Source of the DNA: Clostridiaceae bacterium | GTDB taxonomy: Bacteria > Bacillota > Clostridia > Clostridiales > Clostridiaceae | DNA: 64,000 bases | Direction of reading: 5' to 3' | NCBI GenBank assembly: GCA_902363375.1 | Contig: CABIZX010000004.1 | Coordinates: 62,001 to 126,000, forward strand | In this document: positions 40,714 through 49,830 of the stretch, piece after piece | Layout: each line of letters opens with the position of its first letter | How positions within the stretch are numbered: the stretch's first letter is position 1 | Made by a program: the position numbers and the translations under genes | The notes under the pieces: generated by a model | Seen by the model: only the letters and a program-made list of their open reading frames with translations | What the model was told of the DNA's origin: nothing | Database searches by the model: none

Positions 40714-40757
40714 AGAGGCATAAGACAAAATATTAAATATACTTTGCCTTATGCCTC
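40714..40757 (-). terminator. Expression-platform hairpin of the glycine riboswitch
   Basis: Minus strand: AGAGGCATAAGGCAAA and TTTGTCTTATGCCTCT pair over about 16 bp (one G-U) around a 12-base A/T loop, followed by TTGTGTT. Its first arm follows immediately on the second aptamer, as expected for a glycine-controlled terminator/antiterminator. Confidence 0.65.
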
Positions 40758-40763
40758 TGTATT

Positions 40764-40912
40764 TTAACCTGAGAGTTTTGCTCCTTCGGTGCAATATACG
40801 CTTTCCAGAGTTTTGTCCATTTTCGGTCCTTTTGCCTGAGAGTTTCATATTTATTTGGCAAAATAAACACTTGCTTCTTCGGCTACCAAACTTAATAGGT
40901 ATCTCCCGAAAA
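40764..40912 (-). promoter_or_regulatory. Tandem glycine riboswitch
   Basis: Two glycine aptamers in series on the minus strand. First (about 40822-40912): CGGGAGATACC, GCCGAAGAAGCAA, AAACTCTCAGGCAAAAGGACCG. Second (about 40764-40818): GGACAAAACTCTGGAAAGCG, GCACCGAAGGAGCAA, AAACTCTCAGG. The ACTCTCAGG and CCGAAG-GCAA elements are the conserved cores of the gcvT-type motif. It precedes grdX, so glycine should switch on its own reductive pathway. Confidence 0.93.
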
Positions 40913-41420
40913 TGTCATCCAAATTCTATATTTTATTTGATTGCTTTCTTTACTATTAGTATATAATAAATTTGTCTAATATTCTACATAATTTTATTGT
41001 TTTGCTATTTAATTTATCTATAGTTTCTATAAAGTTTTTCAAATGGAAATATTCTGTCAATTATTCTCAAGCTGTTCTTTCTTTAGTCTTATACTCTATT
41101 AATAGAGTCAACCCCTTTAATTCCAACGTATTTCATGAACTTTTTCTTCTCTAATTATTTAATATCAGGACATTTTTAATATGTTTTGCTAAAGAAAAAT
41201 AAATTTCTATTTATACATATTTAAAATTGTATTGATATTTTTTTAACTTGTTAAATATAATTATTGATTTTTAGAAGATTTTTTCTAATTCTACATTTAA
41301 AATTGCTTCATATATAAATATTACACTATGTACATGATAATATATTAAAATTCTATTAATATATTAAAGGAATATAACTTAAGCCATACTCCTTTAAATA
41401 TATAAACAAACATTTTCTAA
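40913..41420. other. 508-bp interval upstream of the riboswitch
   Basis: Contains the riboswitch promoter, of which only TATACT near 40955 is plausible. On the minus strand, about 40965-41160 reads as short coding-like pieces (MKYVGIKGVDSINRV, then LTEYFHLKNFIETIDKLN) broken by stops, possibly a decayed gene I cannot name. An 8-10 bp hairpin (AAAGGAATAT / ATACTCCTTT) at 41367-41396 may end the degV transcript. Confidence 0.4.
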
Positions 41421-42278
41421 TTATTCAACACTTTTTTCAATAAAGAAAATACCGCAAGCATTTTTTCCTGAATGTGTTCCTACTACACATCCAACTTCTG
41501 ACTCTATAAATTCAATATTATTTTCATTTAAATAATCTATAATTCCATTAAGAACACTTCTATTTTCCTCATCTGCTGCGGCATTCACAACTATAGGTGT
41601 AACCTCTTCTGAAATTCCATATTGTTCTAAATAATCTATTAGATATTTAAGTGCTTTCTTACTTCCTCGTACTTTATCTCTTACAACCATCTCACCATTT
41701 TCAACAGCAAGATTTAATTTTATTCCTAAAAGTCCACCTACAAATGCTGTGGTTTTGCTAAGCCTTCCGCCTTTAACTAGATTATCTAGAGATTGAAAGT
41801 TTAATGTGCTTTTTACACGGGAAATTGTGCCATTAATTACTGAAACTATTTCTTTAGCATCTTTACCTTCATCTCTAAGCTTACATGCCTTAAGAACTAA
41901 TATTCCTAATCCGCAGGTAACATTTTGTGAATCTATAACATGTATATTGTCATTTTCTAACATATCTTTTGCTATTAAAGCTGACTGATATGTACCACTC
42001 ATCTTTGATGATAAATGTAATGAGATGACCTCATAGTCCTCATTTACATATTCATTGTAAATTTTCTCAAACTTAGCTGGTGGTATTTGACTTGTTTTTG
42101 GCATTTCATCAGTCTTATCCATTTCATTAAAAAACGTTTCTATATCTATATCTACTCCATCAAGATAAGTATTATTATTAATAGTTACTTGTAACGGTAT
42201 TACATGAACATCAAGAGCATTTACTAAATCCTTTGGTAAATCACAGGTACTATCCGTCACTATCTTTACTTTTTTCAA
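41421..42278 (-). CDS. DegV family fatty-acid-binding protein
   Basis: 285 residues. DegV/FakB proteins bind a fatty acid and present it to the FakA kinase. Seen: VKIVTDSTCDLPKDL (3-17), the SQIPPAKFEKIYNEY motif (about 61-75, with the lipid-contacting TSQ), ISLHLSSKMSGTYQSA (about 84-99) and the late VGCVVGTHSGKNACGIFF. No fakA is in the window. Start ATG 42278 with AGGAGG-like GGAGGTAAAAG. It lies 14 bases after trmL and is probably co-transcribed. Confidence 0.9.
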   Translation of the reverse strand: MKKVKIVTDSTCDLPKDLVNALDVHVIPLQVTINNNTYLDGVDIDIETFFNEMDKTDEMPKTSQIPPAKFEKIYNEYVNEDYEVISLHLSSKMSGTYQSALIAKDMLENDNIHVIDSQNVTCGLGILVLKACKLRDEGKDAKEIVSVINGTISRVKSTLNFQSLDNLVKGGRLSKTTAFVGGLLGIKLNLAVENGEMVVRDKVRGSKKALKYLIDYLEQYGISEEVTPIVVNAAADEENRSVLNGIIDYLNENNIEFIESEVGCVVGTHSGKNACGIFFIEKSVE

Positions 42279-42292
42279 ACCACTTTTACCTC

Positions 42293-42760
42293 CTATTTCA
42301 TATGTTTAAATCCTATTTGTCTTAATCCTTCATAAGCGATTATGGCAACAGTATTGGAAAGATTAAGAGACCTAGTTGTAGTATCTACCATAGGTACTTT
42401 TATAAGATTTTCCTTATTCTCTTCTCTTATATAATCAGGCAACCCTTTAGATTCTCTTCCAAAAACTAAAAAATCCCCTTCCTTGAAATTAGCTTCATGA
42501 TAATATTTAGTTCCCTTAGTAGTACAAAAATAAAAGGTTCCGTCCTTATACTTTTCTCTTAAATCCTCATAACTTTCATGTATCTCCAAATCCAACTGTG
42601 GCCAATAGTCAAGACCAGCTCTTTTTAGTGCTTTTTCATCTAAACTAAATCCTAGTGGCTTTATCAAATGTAACTTGCAATTAGTAAGCACACATGTCCT
42701 TCCTATATTCCCAGTATTTTGAGGAATTTCTGGTTGAAATAACACTATATTCAAATTCAC
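42293..42760 (-). CDS. trmL: tRNA (cytidine/uridine-2'-O-)-methyltransferase TrmL
   Basis: 155 residues, SPOUT methyltransferase. Methylates the 2'-OH of the wobble nucleotide 34 in tRNA-Leu. Seen: LFQPEIPQNTGNIGRTC (7-23), the family start; FGRESKGLPDYI in the knot; and the S-adenosylmethionine loop MVDTTTRSLNLSNTVAIIAYE near the C-terminus. Start ATG 42760 with AGGAGG upstream. Confidence 0.93.
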   Translation of the reverse strand: MNLNIVLFQPEIPQNTGNIGRTCVLTNCKLHLIKPLGFSLDEKALKRAGLDYWPQLDLEIHESYEDLREKYKDGTFYFCTTKGTKYYHEANFKEGDFLVFGRESKGLPDYIREENKENLIKVPMVDTTTRSLNLSNTVAIIAYEGLRQIGFKHMK

Positions 42761-42855
42761 TATTATGTCCTCCTAAAATAAACCCATTAAGGCTTGATAA
42801 AAATATAATATCTCAATTCTATTTTTATGTAAAGTTCATAGCTTCAAAAACTTTC

Positions 42856-43683
42856 TTAATCTTCCTTTAGTACAAATTTTTCAATTACATGAGCTACACC
42901 ATCTTCTTCATTACTAAGAGTTATATAATCAGCTTGCTTCTTCACAAACTCCTCTGCATTTCCCATTGCTACGCCTAATCCTGCGAATTTAATCATGGAA
43001 AGATCATTTTCGTTATCACCTATACAAATTACTTCATTTTTATCTATTCCATAGTACTCACATATTTTTTTTACTGCTTCGCCCTTAGATGTTCCTTTCT
43101 TCATAATTTCAAAACTTCCATTCATAGAGCTTACTACTTCAAATTTATTTAACTTTAAAAAGTCATCCTTAGCTGCTTTAACATTTTCTTTATTATCATC
43201 TACTACCATAACTTTAATTAAATCCAGACTTTTATCAAAGAGATTCTCCCATTGCTTTATAATTTTTATTTCTACCTGCCTATTTTTAGGTAGTGTTTCA
43301 TTTGCTTTACTATATATTAATGCTGAATGCTTTATCTCTTCTGTATATATTGTATCTGTACTATAGAACTGTGGCATAATATTATATTGTTTTAATAAGT
43401 TTAATATTATTGTACACTCACTTTTATTTAAATACTCTTCATATATAGCTTTATCCATATCTTTTTCTCTAATATATGACCCATTTGAAGCTATAATAGG
43501 AGTCTTAACCCCTATTATATCTCCATAATAATTAGCAGATACAAATATTCTACCTGTGGCAACTACAAACCTCACTCCTTTATCATGAGCCTGATTAATT
43601 GCTTTTAAATTTCTTTCAGATATTCTCTTTTTACTATTTAATAATGTGCCGTCCATATCAACACAAATTAATTTATACTTCAT
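42856..43683 (-). CDS. Cof-type HAD hydrolase
   Basis: 275 residues from ATG 43683. HAD superfamily phosphatase, Cof subfamily (sugar- or nucleotide-phosphate hydrolases). Seen: catalytic CVDMDGTLLNSKK (5-17), motif II VVATGR, a cap domain (about 85-190), and motif IV CIGDNENDLSMIKFAGLGVAMGNA. The start is chosen because GGAGGGAC precedes it and the ATG shares its A with the TAA stop of the gene upstream (TAATG), indicating coupling. An ATG at 43695 is possible but has no ribosome site. Confidence 0.9.
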   Translation of the reverse strand: MKYKLICVDMDGTLLNSKKRISERNLKAINQAHDKGVRFVVATGRIFVSANYYGDIIGVKTPIIASNGSYIREKDMDKAIYEEYLNKSECTIILNLLKQYNIMPQFYSTDTIYTEEIKHSALIYSKANETLPKNRQVEIKIIKQWENLFDKSLDLIKVMVVDDNKENVKAAKDDFLKLNKFEVVSSMNGSFEIMKKGTSKGEAVKKICEYYGIDKNEVICIGDNENDLSMIKFAGLGVAMGNAEEFVKKQADYITLSNEEDGVAHVIEKFVLKED

Positions 43684-46085
43684 TAGTCCCTCCATCGAAT
43701 AAATACAAGGTACTTATTAATAATGTATTTATACCATTTTTCTCTCTCCTTAATATAGTTCTCAATATACATGAAATAATCCTTTTTTTCAAATTTTACA
43801 GGCAATATTTCTCCATAAAACTCATCATATACTAAACCAACAATAATCTCCAGCCTGCTTTGCAATTCTTTATCCTTAATATTTTTTACAAACTCTAAAT
43901 CACCGCTGCATTTGCTTTTTATTATACCTTGAGTCCTAAGTCTTTTTAAATAATAATTATATAATGGTATTATACTTTTATTATTAATAATTCTTATTTT
44001 ATTAACTTCAAAGATTGACATAAATGTAGCTATTATTATAACTACTAATCCTATAAATACATACACTCCAGTATATTGATTGAATATACTATTCTCTTCC
44101 ATGCCACTATCATCTTTATCAAATCCAGGTTGATTTCTATCCTGTTGATTTTTTTCTAATGCATTGTTATTACTTTCCGTAGATGTATTTTCTATTTCAA
44201 TCTCTTGTTGTGTTTCCTCATATTCCGTTGGAGTAGGTGCAGAATCTACTATTGCCCAATGATCTCTATATGGATTTACAAGTATTTCTGCCCAAGCATG
44301 AGCATCTGCATTAGTAACCTTATAACTTCCATCCTCACCTTTATTATCTGACATTTTAAATCCTTCCGTATATCTAGCAGGAACTCCAGCAATTCTGCAC
44401 ATCATTACAGTGGCTGAAGCAAAGTAGGTACAATATCCTTTTTTATTCAATAATAAAAAATTGCTAACAAAATCACTATATTCATCATTACCGCTCACAT
44501 TAGTTACATATTTGTAATTATCCATTAAATACTTTCTAATTGCTAGAGCCTTATCATGAGATGTTAACTCCTCTACTGATTTTCCTCTAATTTTAGCTTC
44601 ATCTCTCAGTATGTCTTCCACTATTTTATATACTCCATCATTTACAGGTCCATCTAACTGAAGATATTTCATGTAATGTATCATAAATTGATTTAAAAAA
44701 ACACTTTCCTTATTTACACTTTCTGGTCCTTTAGTTGTATCTATAGATGAAATAAGCTGTTCTTTATATGAATAGTCATCAACTCCAAATTCTCTTTGCG
44801 GTAATATATAATTTTCATCAATGGCAATTTGCTTATATTGAGAGTTTTGAATTCCTTCAAGATAACTATCAAATTCTCCATAGGATAAGTAACTTACATT
44901 ATATGGTTCTTTTATCTCTACATCACTCATAAATACTGGAATTAAATCTATAAACAAATTTTTATTATTATCAATAATATTATTACTATTACTAGGAGTA
45001 AAGTAAGATGTAGTTTTAAAATTTTTTTCTGGAACTATAGTTAAAGTCTTCTCTCTAATATTGAAACTCTCATCCTTTGTTGCCTGTATAAGCTTATACA
45101 TCGGCATATTTGAAACTGCATCAACTTCACCTTTTCTCATTATTTTTTCTTCAGACTTTATCCATGATCTTCCTGTGTATAGATCCATAACCTTTCCTCT
45201 CAAGTAGTAAGGTTTATCTGAAATTACTTTGAATACATCTTTATGATTTATAGATATTGATCCCCCCAAAATTGTAGATGAATCACTATATCCACTTTGC
45301 TTAATAGAGAAACTGCCTTTTAAAGCCTCTTTATACGGATCTTTATGTTCTTCCTTTTTACTTGCAAATTCGTTTTTAAAATAAGTAATAATACTGTTTG
45401 TACTGCTACCCTTATATTCTTGAGGCAAAATTGACACTATCTGTGGGATCACTAAAGAAAGTATAATAACTAATACAATCATGTACTTTATGTTAATATT
45501 TGTTTTAATCTCTCTACTTTTATACTCTTTACACCTTTTAATATATTCTCCTATTCCTAATGTAATAATAATTACTCCTAATAAATATTGGATATTAGGA
45601 ATAACATTTTTATAGAATATTTGAAACCAAAAAACTAGAAAAATGCTTATGGAAAAAATTAAAGAAGCATATATAAACCTCTGTGTTAAAGCTATAAGAA
45701 TAGCAACAATTAAAGGAATAGTTATAGAAAATATGTGTATAAACTCTTCGAAATTAATACTTTTAGCTTTTAACGCTGCGTTATTTATATTTTGTAAATT
45801 GCTTGACAATATTTCAACTTCCTTTAATATAAATACCCCAGAAGTCTTGTATATTACTAATGCTACTAAAATCAGCGTTAATATAAAAAAAATTATTTTT
45901 TTCTTTATATTATTAAGTACATTGGAAAAAAATAAGTAAACTAATATACCCATAGCAACTAATAAAATTAAAAATACAAGGTTAAATTTATCTATTTTAA
46001 AACAATCTACTATAAGCTTCATCACCAATGAAAAATTTATTATAACTAAAAACAATTTTAAGATTTTTTCTTCAATTACTTTCAT
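43683..46085 (-). CDS. TgpA-like membrane protein with transglutaminase-like domain
   Basis: 800 residues. Six or seven hydrophobic segments (1-225), a large outside domain, a papain-like transglutaminase domain with the triad in KKGYCTYFASATVMMCRIAG (Cys, about 539-558), DAHAWAEI (His) and HWAIVDSAPTP (Asp), then a Gln/Asn/Asp-rich linker, one membrane segment (about 685-705) and a cytoplasmic tail (DUF4129-like). With the MoxR and DUF58 genes upstream it forms a widespread Firmicute cluster that may act in envelope protein processing. Starts four bases after the DUF58 stop. Confidence 0.9.
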   Translation of the reverse strand: MKVIEEKILKLFLVIINFSLVMKLIVDCFKIDKFNLVFLILLVAMGILVYLFFSNVLNNIKKKIIFFILTLILVALVIYKTSGVFILKEVEILSSNLQNINNAALKAKSINFEEFIHIFSITIPLIVAILIALTQRFIYASLIFSISIFLVFWFQIFYKNVIPNIQYLLGVIIITLGIGEYIKRCKEYKSREIKTNINIKYMIVLVIILSLVIPQIVSILPQEYKGSSTNSIITYFKNEFASKKEEHKDPYKEALKGSFSIKQSGYSDSSTILGGSISINHKDVFKVISDKPYYLRGKVMDLYTGRSWIKSEEKIMRKGEVDAVSNMPMYKLIQATKDESFNIREKTLTIVPEKNFKTTSYFTPSNSNNIIDNNKNLFIDLIPVFMSDVEIKEPYNVSYLSYGEFDSYLEGIQNSQYKQIAIDENYILPQREFGVDDYSYKEQLISSIDTTKGPESVNKESVFLNQFMIHYMKYLQLDGPVNDGVYKIVEDILRDEAKIRGKSVEELTSHDKALAIRKYLMDNYKYVTNVSGNDEYSDFVSNFLLLNKKGYCTYFASATVMMCRIAGVPARYTEGFKMSDNKGEDGSYKVTNADAHAWAEILVNPYRDHWAIVDSAPTPTEYEETQQEIEIENTSTESNNNALEKNQQDRNQPGFDKDDSGMEENSIFNQYTGVYVFIGLVVIIIATFMSIFEVNKIRIINNKSIIPLYNYYLKRLRTQGIIKSKCSGDLEFVKNIKDKELQSRLEIIVGLVYDEFYGEILPVKFEKKDYFMYIENYIKEREKWYKYIINKYLVFIRWRD

Positions 46086-46089
46086 AGTA

Positions 46090-47259
46090 TCACCTTACTT
46101 CTTCTATACTATAGCAGCTTATACCTTTATTTAACATCTGAAATATAGTATCATCACTAACCTTTGGTATTTTATCTAAATAAAATAACGTAACCTCATA
46201 TCCTTCTGTAGCTAAATCTACAAAGTACTCTATATTTTCTTTACTCATATCATGGGTTACTATTACAACTGCACTTTTTTTATTCACATTGAACATAAGC
46301 TTTTTCATGAAAAATGGTAATTTTCCTCTTCCCTCTCTATATTTACTGACCATACGAGTTTTTAAACCTTCTAGCTGTCCTTTATCTCCAATATTAAAAG
46401 TTTCAGTTATCTCCCCTAGAATTATAGCCTGAGAATTAGCATTTTGCTCCTGCATATATTTTATTAAAGATAAAAAGAACTCTACCAATACTTCTTCACT
46501 TTCTCCTTCTTTATCAATCAAAAAAGCATCTTCCCTTAAATCTAAAAATACATGTATACGTGGGCTTTCACTGCTCTCATATTCCTTCACGAATAACTTT
46601 CCATGTTTTGCAGTAACCTTCCAATTTACTCTTCTATAGCTGTCTCCTATCCTATATTCTCTAATATTTTTAATAGTCTCTAAACTTTCTGGACCTTTAT
46701 TCAGCTCCTTCATTACAGCTTTAGTATTAAATTCTCTTAAATTAGCGCCTCTTATTTTAATATTTTGTAAAGGGTAGATTTTAGGATATACCTTTATAAT
46801 TTCCTTATGGTCATATTTATTTTTCCAAGTAAAGATTCCAAATATATCACTCACTACACTAGTTGTACTACCTAACTTATACTCGCCTCTAATTGGTATA
46901 TTTATATCTTTTTTGATAAACTTGTTACTATTTATATTAATAGATACTATATCTCCCCTATACCTCTTCATGACTTCTTTTAAAAGTGAATTTTCTATCT
47001 CAATATAAGGTATTGGAAGTATGGAATCATTATATACCTTAATCATAATACTATTATTCTGACCAGCAATTATTTCTTCTTTATTACTAACTACATCAAT
47101 ATTCAATCCCTTCCTTACAAAATAGGTATATATACCTGTAAGAATTAGTACTAAAAGAAGACAATAGAAAATAGAATATGGTAAATTTCCACCAGAAAAT
47201 AAAGTAAAGATAAAAGCAAAAATTATTAATATGAAATATGATTTTTTAACCTTCACCAT
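46090..47259 (-). CDS. DUF58 domain protein
   Basis: 389 residues. Two N-terminal membrane segments (about 7-26 and 29-47), then a soluble part with a vWA-like fold. The DUF58 core is visible as GPESLETIKNIREYRIGDSYRRVNWKVTAKHGKLFVKE (about 193-230), with the conserved R-IHWK-AR-like pattern. DUF58 proteins function beside MoxR ATPases. Its start overlaps moxR by 14 bases and it is followed at four bases by the transglutaminase gene. Confidence 0.9.
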   Translation of the reverse strand: MVKVKKSYFILIIFAFIFTLFSGGNLPYSIFYCLLLVLILTGIYTYFVRKGLNIDVVSNKEEIIAGQNNSIMIKVYNDSILPIPYIEIENSLLKEVMKRYRGDIVSININSNKFIKKDINIPIRGEYKLGSTTSVVSDIFGIFTWKNKYDHKEIIKVYPKIYPLQNIKIRGANLREFNTKAVMKELNKGPESLETIKNIREYRIGDSYRRVNWKVTAKHGKLFVKEYESSESPRIHVFLDLREDAFLIDKEGESEEVLVEFFLSLIKYMQEQNANSQAIILGEITETFNIGDKGQLEGLKTRMVSKYREGRGKLPFFMKKLMFNVNKKSAVVIVTHDMSKENIEYFVDLATEGYEVTLFYLDKIPKVSDDTIFQMLNKGISCYSIEEVR

Positions 47260-48202
47260 ACATTCTCACCTTTGGGGCTATTACCACATTTAAAATTTCT
47301 TCTAAAATACTTTCTGCCTTTATCCCTCTCGCAATAGATCCATTTGTTAGTATCAACCTATGAGAAAGAACTAACTTAACATTTTCTTTAACATCTTCTG
47401 GGATTACATAATCTCGTCCTTTTATTAACGCCGTAGCTTGAGCAATTCTAAGTAATCCTAATGATGCTCTTGTACTTCCACCTAATACTATTTCCTTATG
47501 GTTTCTTGTGGCATCAATAATATTCACTATATATTTATTAATTTCATTATTAACTTTTATTTCCTTGACTTGTCTTTGTATATTTATTATGTCCTCCTTA
47601 CTAGCCACTGGAGTTAATTCATTTAATGGGTTTTTACTTTTGTATAAACTTAAGATATATGCTTCATCCATTTTGCTTGGATATCCAAGGTTAACCTTTA
47701 TTATAAATCTATCTAATTGGGCTTCTGGTAAAGAAAAGGTTCCTTCATATTCAATAGGATTTTCTGTAGCCATTATGAAAAATGGCTCATCTACCTTATA
47801 TGTAACTCCACCTTCTGAAACTTGCATTTCTTCCATTACTTCCAATAAAGCAGATTGTGTTTTAGGAGATGTCCTATTAATTTCATCCGCTAAGACTATA
47901 TTTGAAAATATAGGTCCTTTGTTAAAAGTAAATTTTCCTGTACTAGCATCATAAATAGATATCCCTGTAATGTCCGAAGGTAGTAAATCAGGAGTAAATT
48001 GAATTCTACTATAAGTTAAATTTAAGCTTTCTTTTATAGCCTTTATTAACGTAGTCTTTCCAACTCCTGGCACATCCTCTATTAATATATGTCCACCTGA
48101 AATCATACCCTTTATAATATTATAAATTTCTTTTTGTTTTCCAACTATAACCTTCTCTATATTCTCTACGATACTCTCTATAAGTTCTACATTGTTTGTC
48201 AT
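47246..48202 (-). CDS. MoxR family AAA+ ATPase
   Basis: 318 residues. Chaperone-like ATPase. Seen: Walker A EDVPGVGKTTLIKA (about 38-51), RIQFTPDLLPSDITGISIYD, Walker B IVLADEINRTSPKTQSALLE, sensor 1 FFIMATENPIEYEGTFSLPEAQLDRF with the arginine region, and a C-terminal lid with GGSTRASLGLLRIAQ. First gene of the moxR-DUF58-transglutaminase-HAD operon. RBS GAGGAGGATTTAAA before the ATG. Confidence 0.93.
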   Translation of the reverse strand: MTNNVELIESIVENIEKVIVGKQKEIYNIIKGMISGGHILIEDVPGVGKTTLIKAIKESLNLTYSRIQFTPDLLPSDITGISIYDASTGKFTFNKGPIFSNIVLADEINRTSPKTQSALLEVMEEMQVSEGGVTYKVDEPFFIMATENPIEYEGTFSLPEAQLDRFIIKVNLGYPSKMDEAYILSLYKSKNPLNELTPVASKEDIINIQRQVKEIKVNNEINKYIVNIIDATRNHKEIVLGGSTRASLGLLRIAQATALIKGRDYVIPEDVKENVKLVLSHRLILTNGSIARGIKAESILEEILNVVIAPKVRMYGEG

Positions 48203-48282
48203 TTTAAATCCTCCTCAAATTTCGTCCATTATTTTCTTCTTACTATTTCGTTAATATCTGTAAAAAAACCTTCTAATTTTCG

Positions 48283-48343
48283 GAATTTTTTTAAAATTTT
48301 ACCCAGGTATAGACATTCTCTGCCTATACCTGGGTAAAATTTT
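48283..48343 (-). terminator. Terminator of the VanW-like gene
   Basis: Minus strand: AAAATTTTACCCAGGTATAG and its complement form a 20-bp stem around an 11-base loop, followed by A/T and a TTCC end. The first arm includes the stop codon of the gene. Confidence 0.75.
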
Positions 48344-49706
48344 AATCTTTTCCCATTCTAACTATAGTATTTTTGCCAGCATATATACTTTCACCAACTA
48401 AAATTTTTTCTACTACCTTGCCATTATCATATCTAACCCTATACGTATTTACTATATATCCACTTTTACCATTTTGCTCTATTATTATCCTACCTTCACT
48501 TAATCTATAATCATAAATAATTTCTTTTTTAGGTTTGATTTCCTTGGCTATCTCATTTTTTATCTCATAATGTGGTTCTCGCTCTTCTTCATTAGAAAAT
48601 ATATTAAAGGTTATTTGCTTATTTTGCACTATAGTTTCAATTAAAATAGGATAGTCAAAGTTGTTTTTGAATTTAAAGTCTGAAACACCATAAGATATCA
48701 TTGCATCTTGTCCCATTGGAACATAAGATATTATTTTGCTATGATTTCTTCTCTCTGTTATAACTAAATTACTTTTTAATACAGCATTATATAAAGTTGA
48801 AGAAACCTGACAAACTCCTCCTCCAATTTCATCCACAAAAGTGCCATTTTTTATTACCTTGGCATATGCAAATCCCTTTCCTGGGGTAGTTGCACCTACA
48901 ACTTTATTGAAACTAAATTCATCTCCAGGCATAACTACTGTATTATCTATATATTTAGCTGCCAATTCAATATTTCTACATCTTCCAAAACTGGAATTCA
49001 CAAAATTAGTTGTATATGAAGCTATTTTAGAATCTATACTTTTTAAATCTTCTTCCATAATTTTAGGATATTCCTTATTAAAGCTTACATTTACTATAAT
49101 ATCATCATCATCTAAACTCTTATCTATAGCTTCTCTAATACTTTTATCTAAATCTTCTTTATCTATCTTTCTTCCAATTTCATGAGGTGTTATAATAAAT
49201 CCATTCCACTCATGATCTATGGTGGCATTTATCGCTGCTTTATTTTGCTCCTTTTCTATTTTCTTGAAGAACTTATCAAAACTTTCCCCATCTAAAGTTG
49301 TTAATGTATAGAACTCCCTGTTTACCCCTTTTTTAATATTTTTGTATCTACGTATAAACCCATCTTGCTTACCATAAAGTAACGCCATATCGACTATTTC
49401 TTCTATATTTTCACAAATCCCTAATTCATTAAAAGTTATTTCATAACTTTTTTCATCAACTTGAACTTTTACATTTCTACTTTCATTAATATCTTCTATA
49501 TCCTTATATACTTTATTTATGGCTTCTTCCCTACTCAATAGAGAAACATCTATTTTATTAATACTAATTCCTTTATATATAAGATTTTCATGACTCTTTA
49601 CAATCAATTGTACCTTTATTACTATAAAGGCAATTATAATAGCTAATACCATCACTAGCAGCGAAGTTATGCTTATAAACTTCTTTTTCAAAACTTTCAC
49701 CTCCAT
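48342..49706 (-). CDS. VanW-family cell-envelope protein (YoaR-like)
   Basis: 454 residues. Short positive start (KVLKKKFIS), one membrane anchor (about 10-32), then a domain of the PF12229/YoaR kind (YKGISINKIDVSLLSREEAI, about 43-62), a VanW domain (PGDEFSFNKVVGATTPGKGFAYA ... GGGVCQVSSTLYNAVLKSNLVITERRNHS, about 260-330) and a G5-like C-terminal region (about 375-450). Probably extracellular and peptidoglycan-associated. The VanW name comes from vancomycin clusters, but no resistance genes are present here. Confidence 0.9.
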   Translation of the reverse strand: MEVKVLKKKFISITSLLVMVLAIIIAFIVIKVQLIVKSHENLIYKGISINKIDVSLLSREEAINKVYKDIEDINESRNVKVQVDEKSYEITFNELGICENIEEIVDMALLYGKQDGFIRRYKNIKKGVNREFYTLTTLDGESFDKFFKKIEKEQNKAAINATIDHEWNGFIITPHEIGRKIDKEDLDKSIREAIDKSLDDDDIIVNVSFNKEYPKIMEEDLKSIDSKIASYTTNFVNSSFGRCRNIELAAKYIDNTVVMPGDEFSFNKVVGATTPGKGFAYAKVIKNGTFVDEIGGGVCQVSSTLYNAVLKSNLVITERRNHSKIISYVPMGQDAMISYGVSDFKFKNNFDYPILIETIVQNKQITFNIFSNEEEREPHYEIKNEIAKEIKPKKEIIYDYRLSEGRIIIEQNGKSGYIVNTYRVRYDNGKVVEKILVGESIYAGKNTIVRMGKD

Positions 49707-49763
49707 ATGTAAATATATGAGGCTTATGAGGTTATTATAATATTAAAATCTATATTTTTTCAA

Positions 49764-49803
49764 AATAAAACTCCAGATTAAAGATTTAATCTAGAGTTTT
49801 ATT
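49764..49803 (-). terminator. Terminator of the MgtE-N/CBS gene
   Basis: Minus strand: AAAACTCTAGATTAAA and TTTAATCTGGAGTTTT (one G-U) around a 2-3 base loop, then ATTTTG. Confidence 0.7.
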
Positions 49804-49830
49804 CTAATCTATTATTATACATATAATTCT

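Noticed and set aside
40657..40966. Short ORFs on both strands around 40.7-41.0 kb
   Set aside because: They cover the glycine riboswitch and its hairpin; codon pattern is that of structured RNA, not protein.
48342..49706. VanW-like gene, with VanZ at 4092-4661, as a glycopeptide resistance locus
   Set aside because: No vanHAX or vanRS genes are present; both families are common chromosomal envelope proteins.
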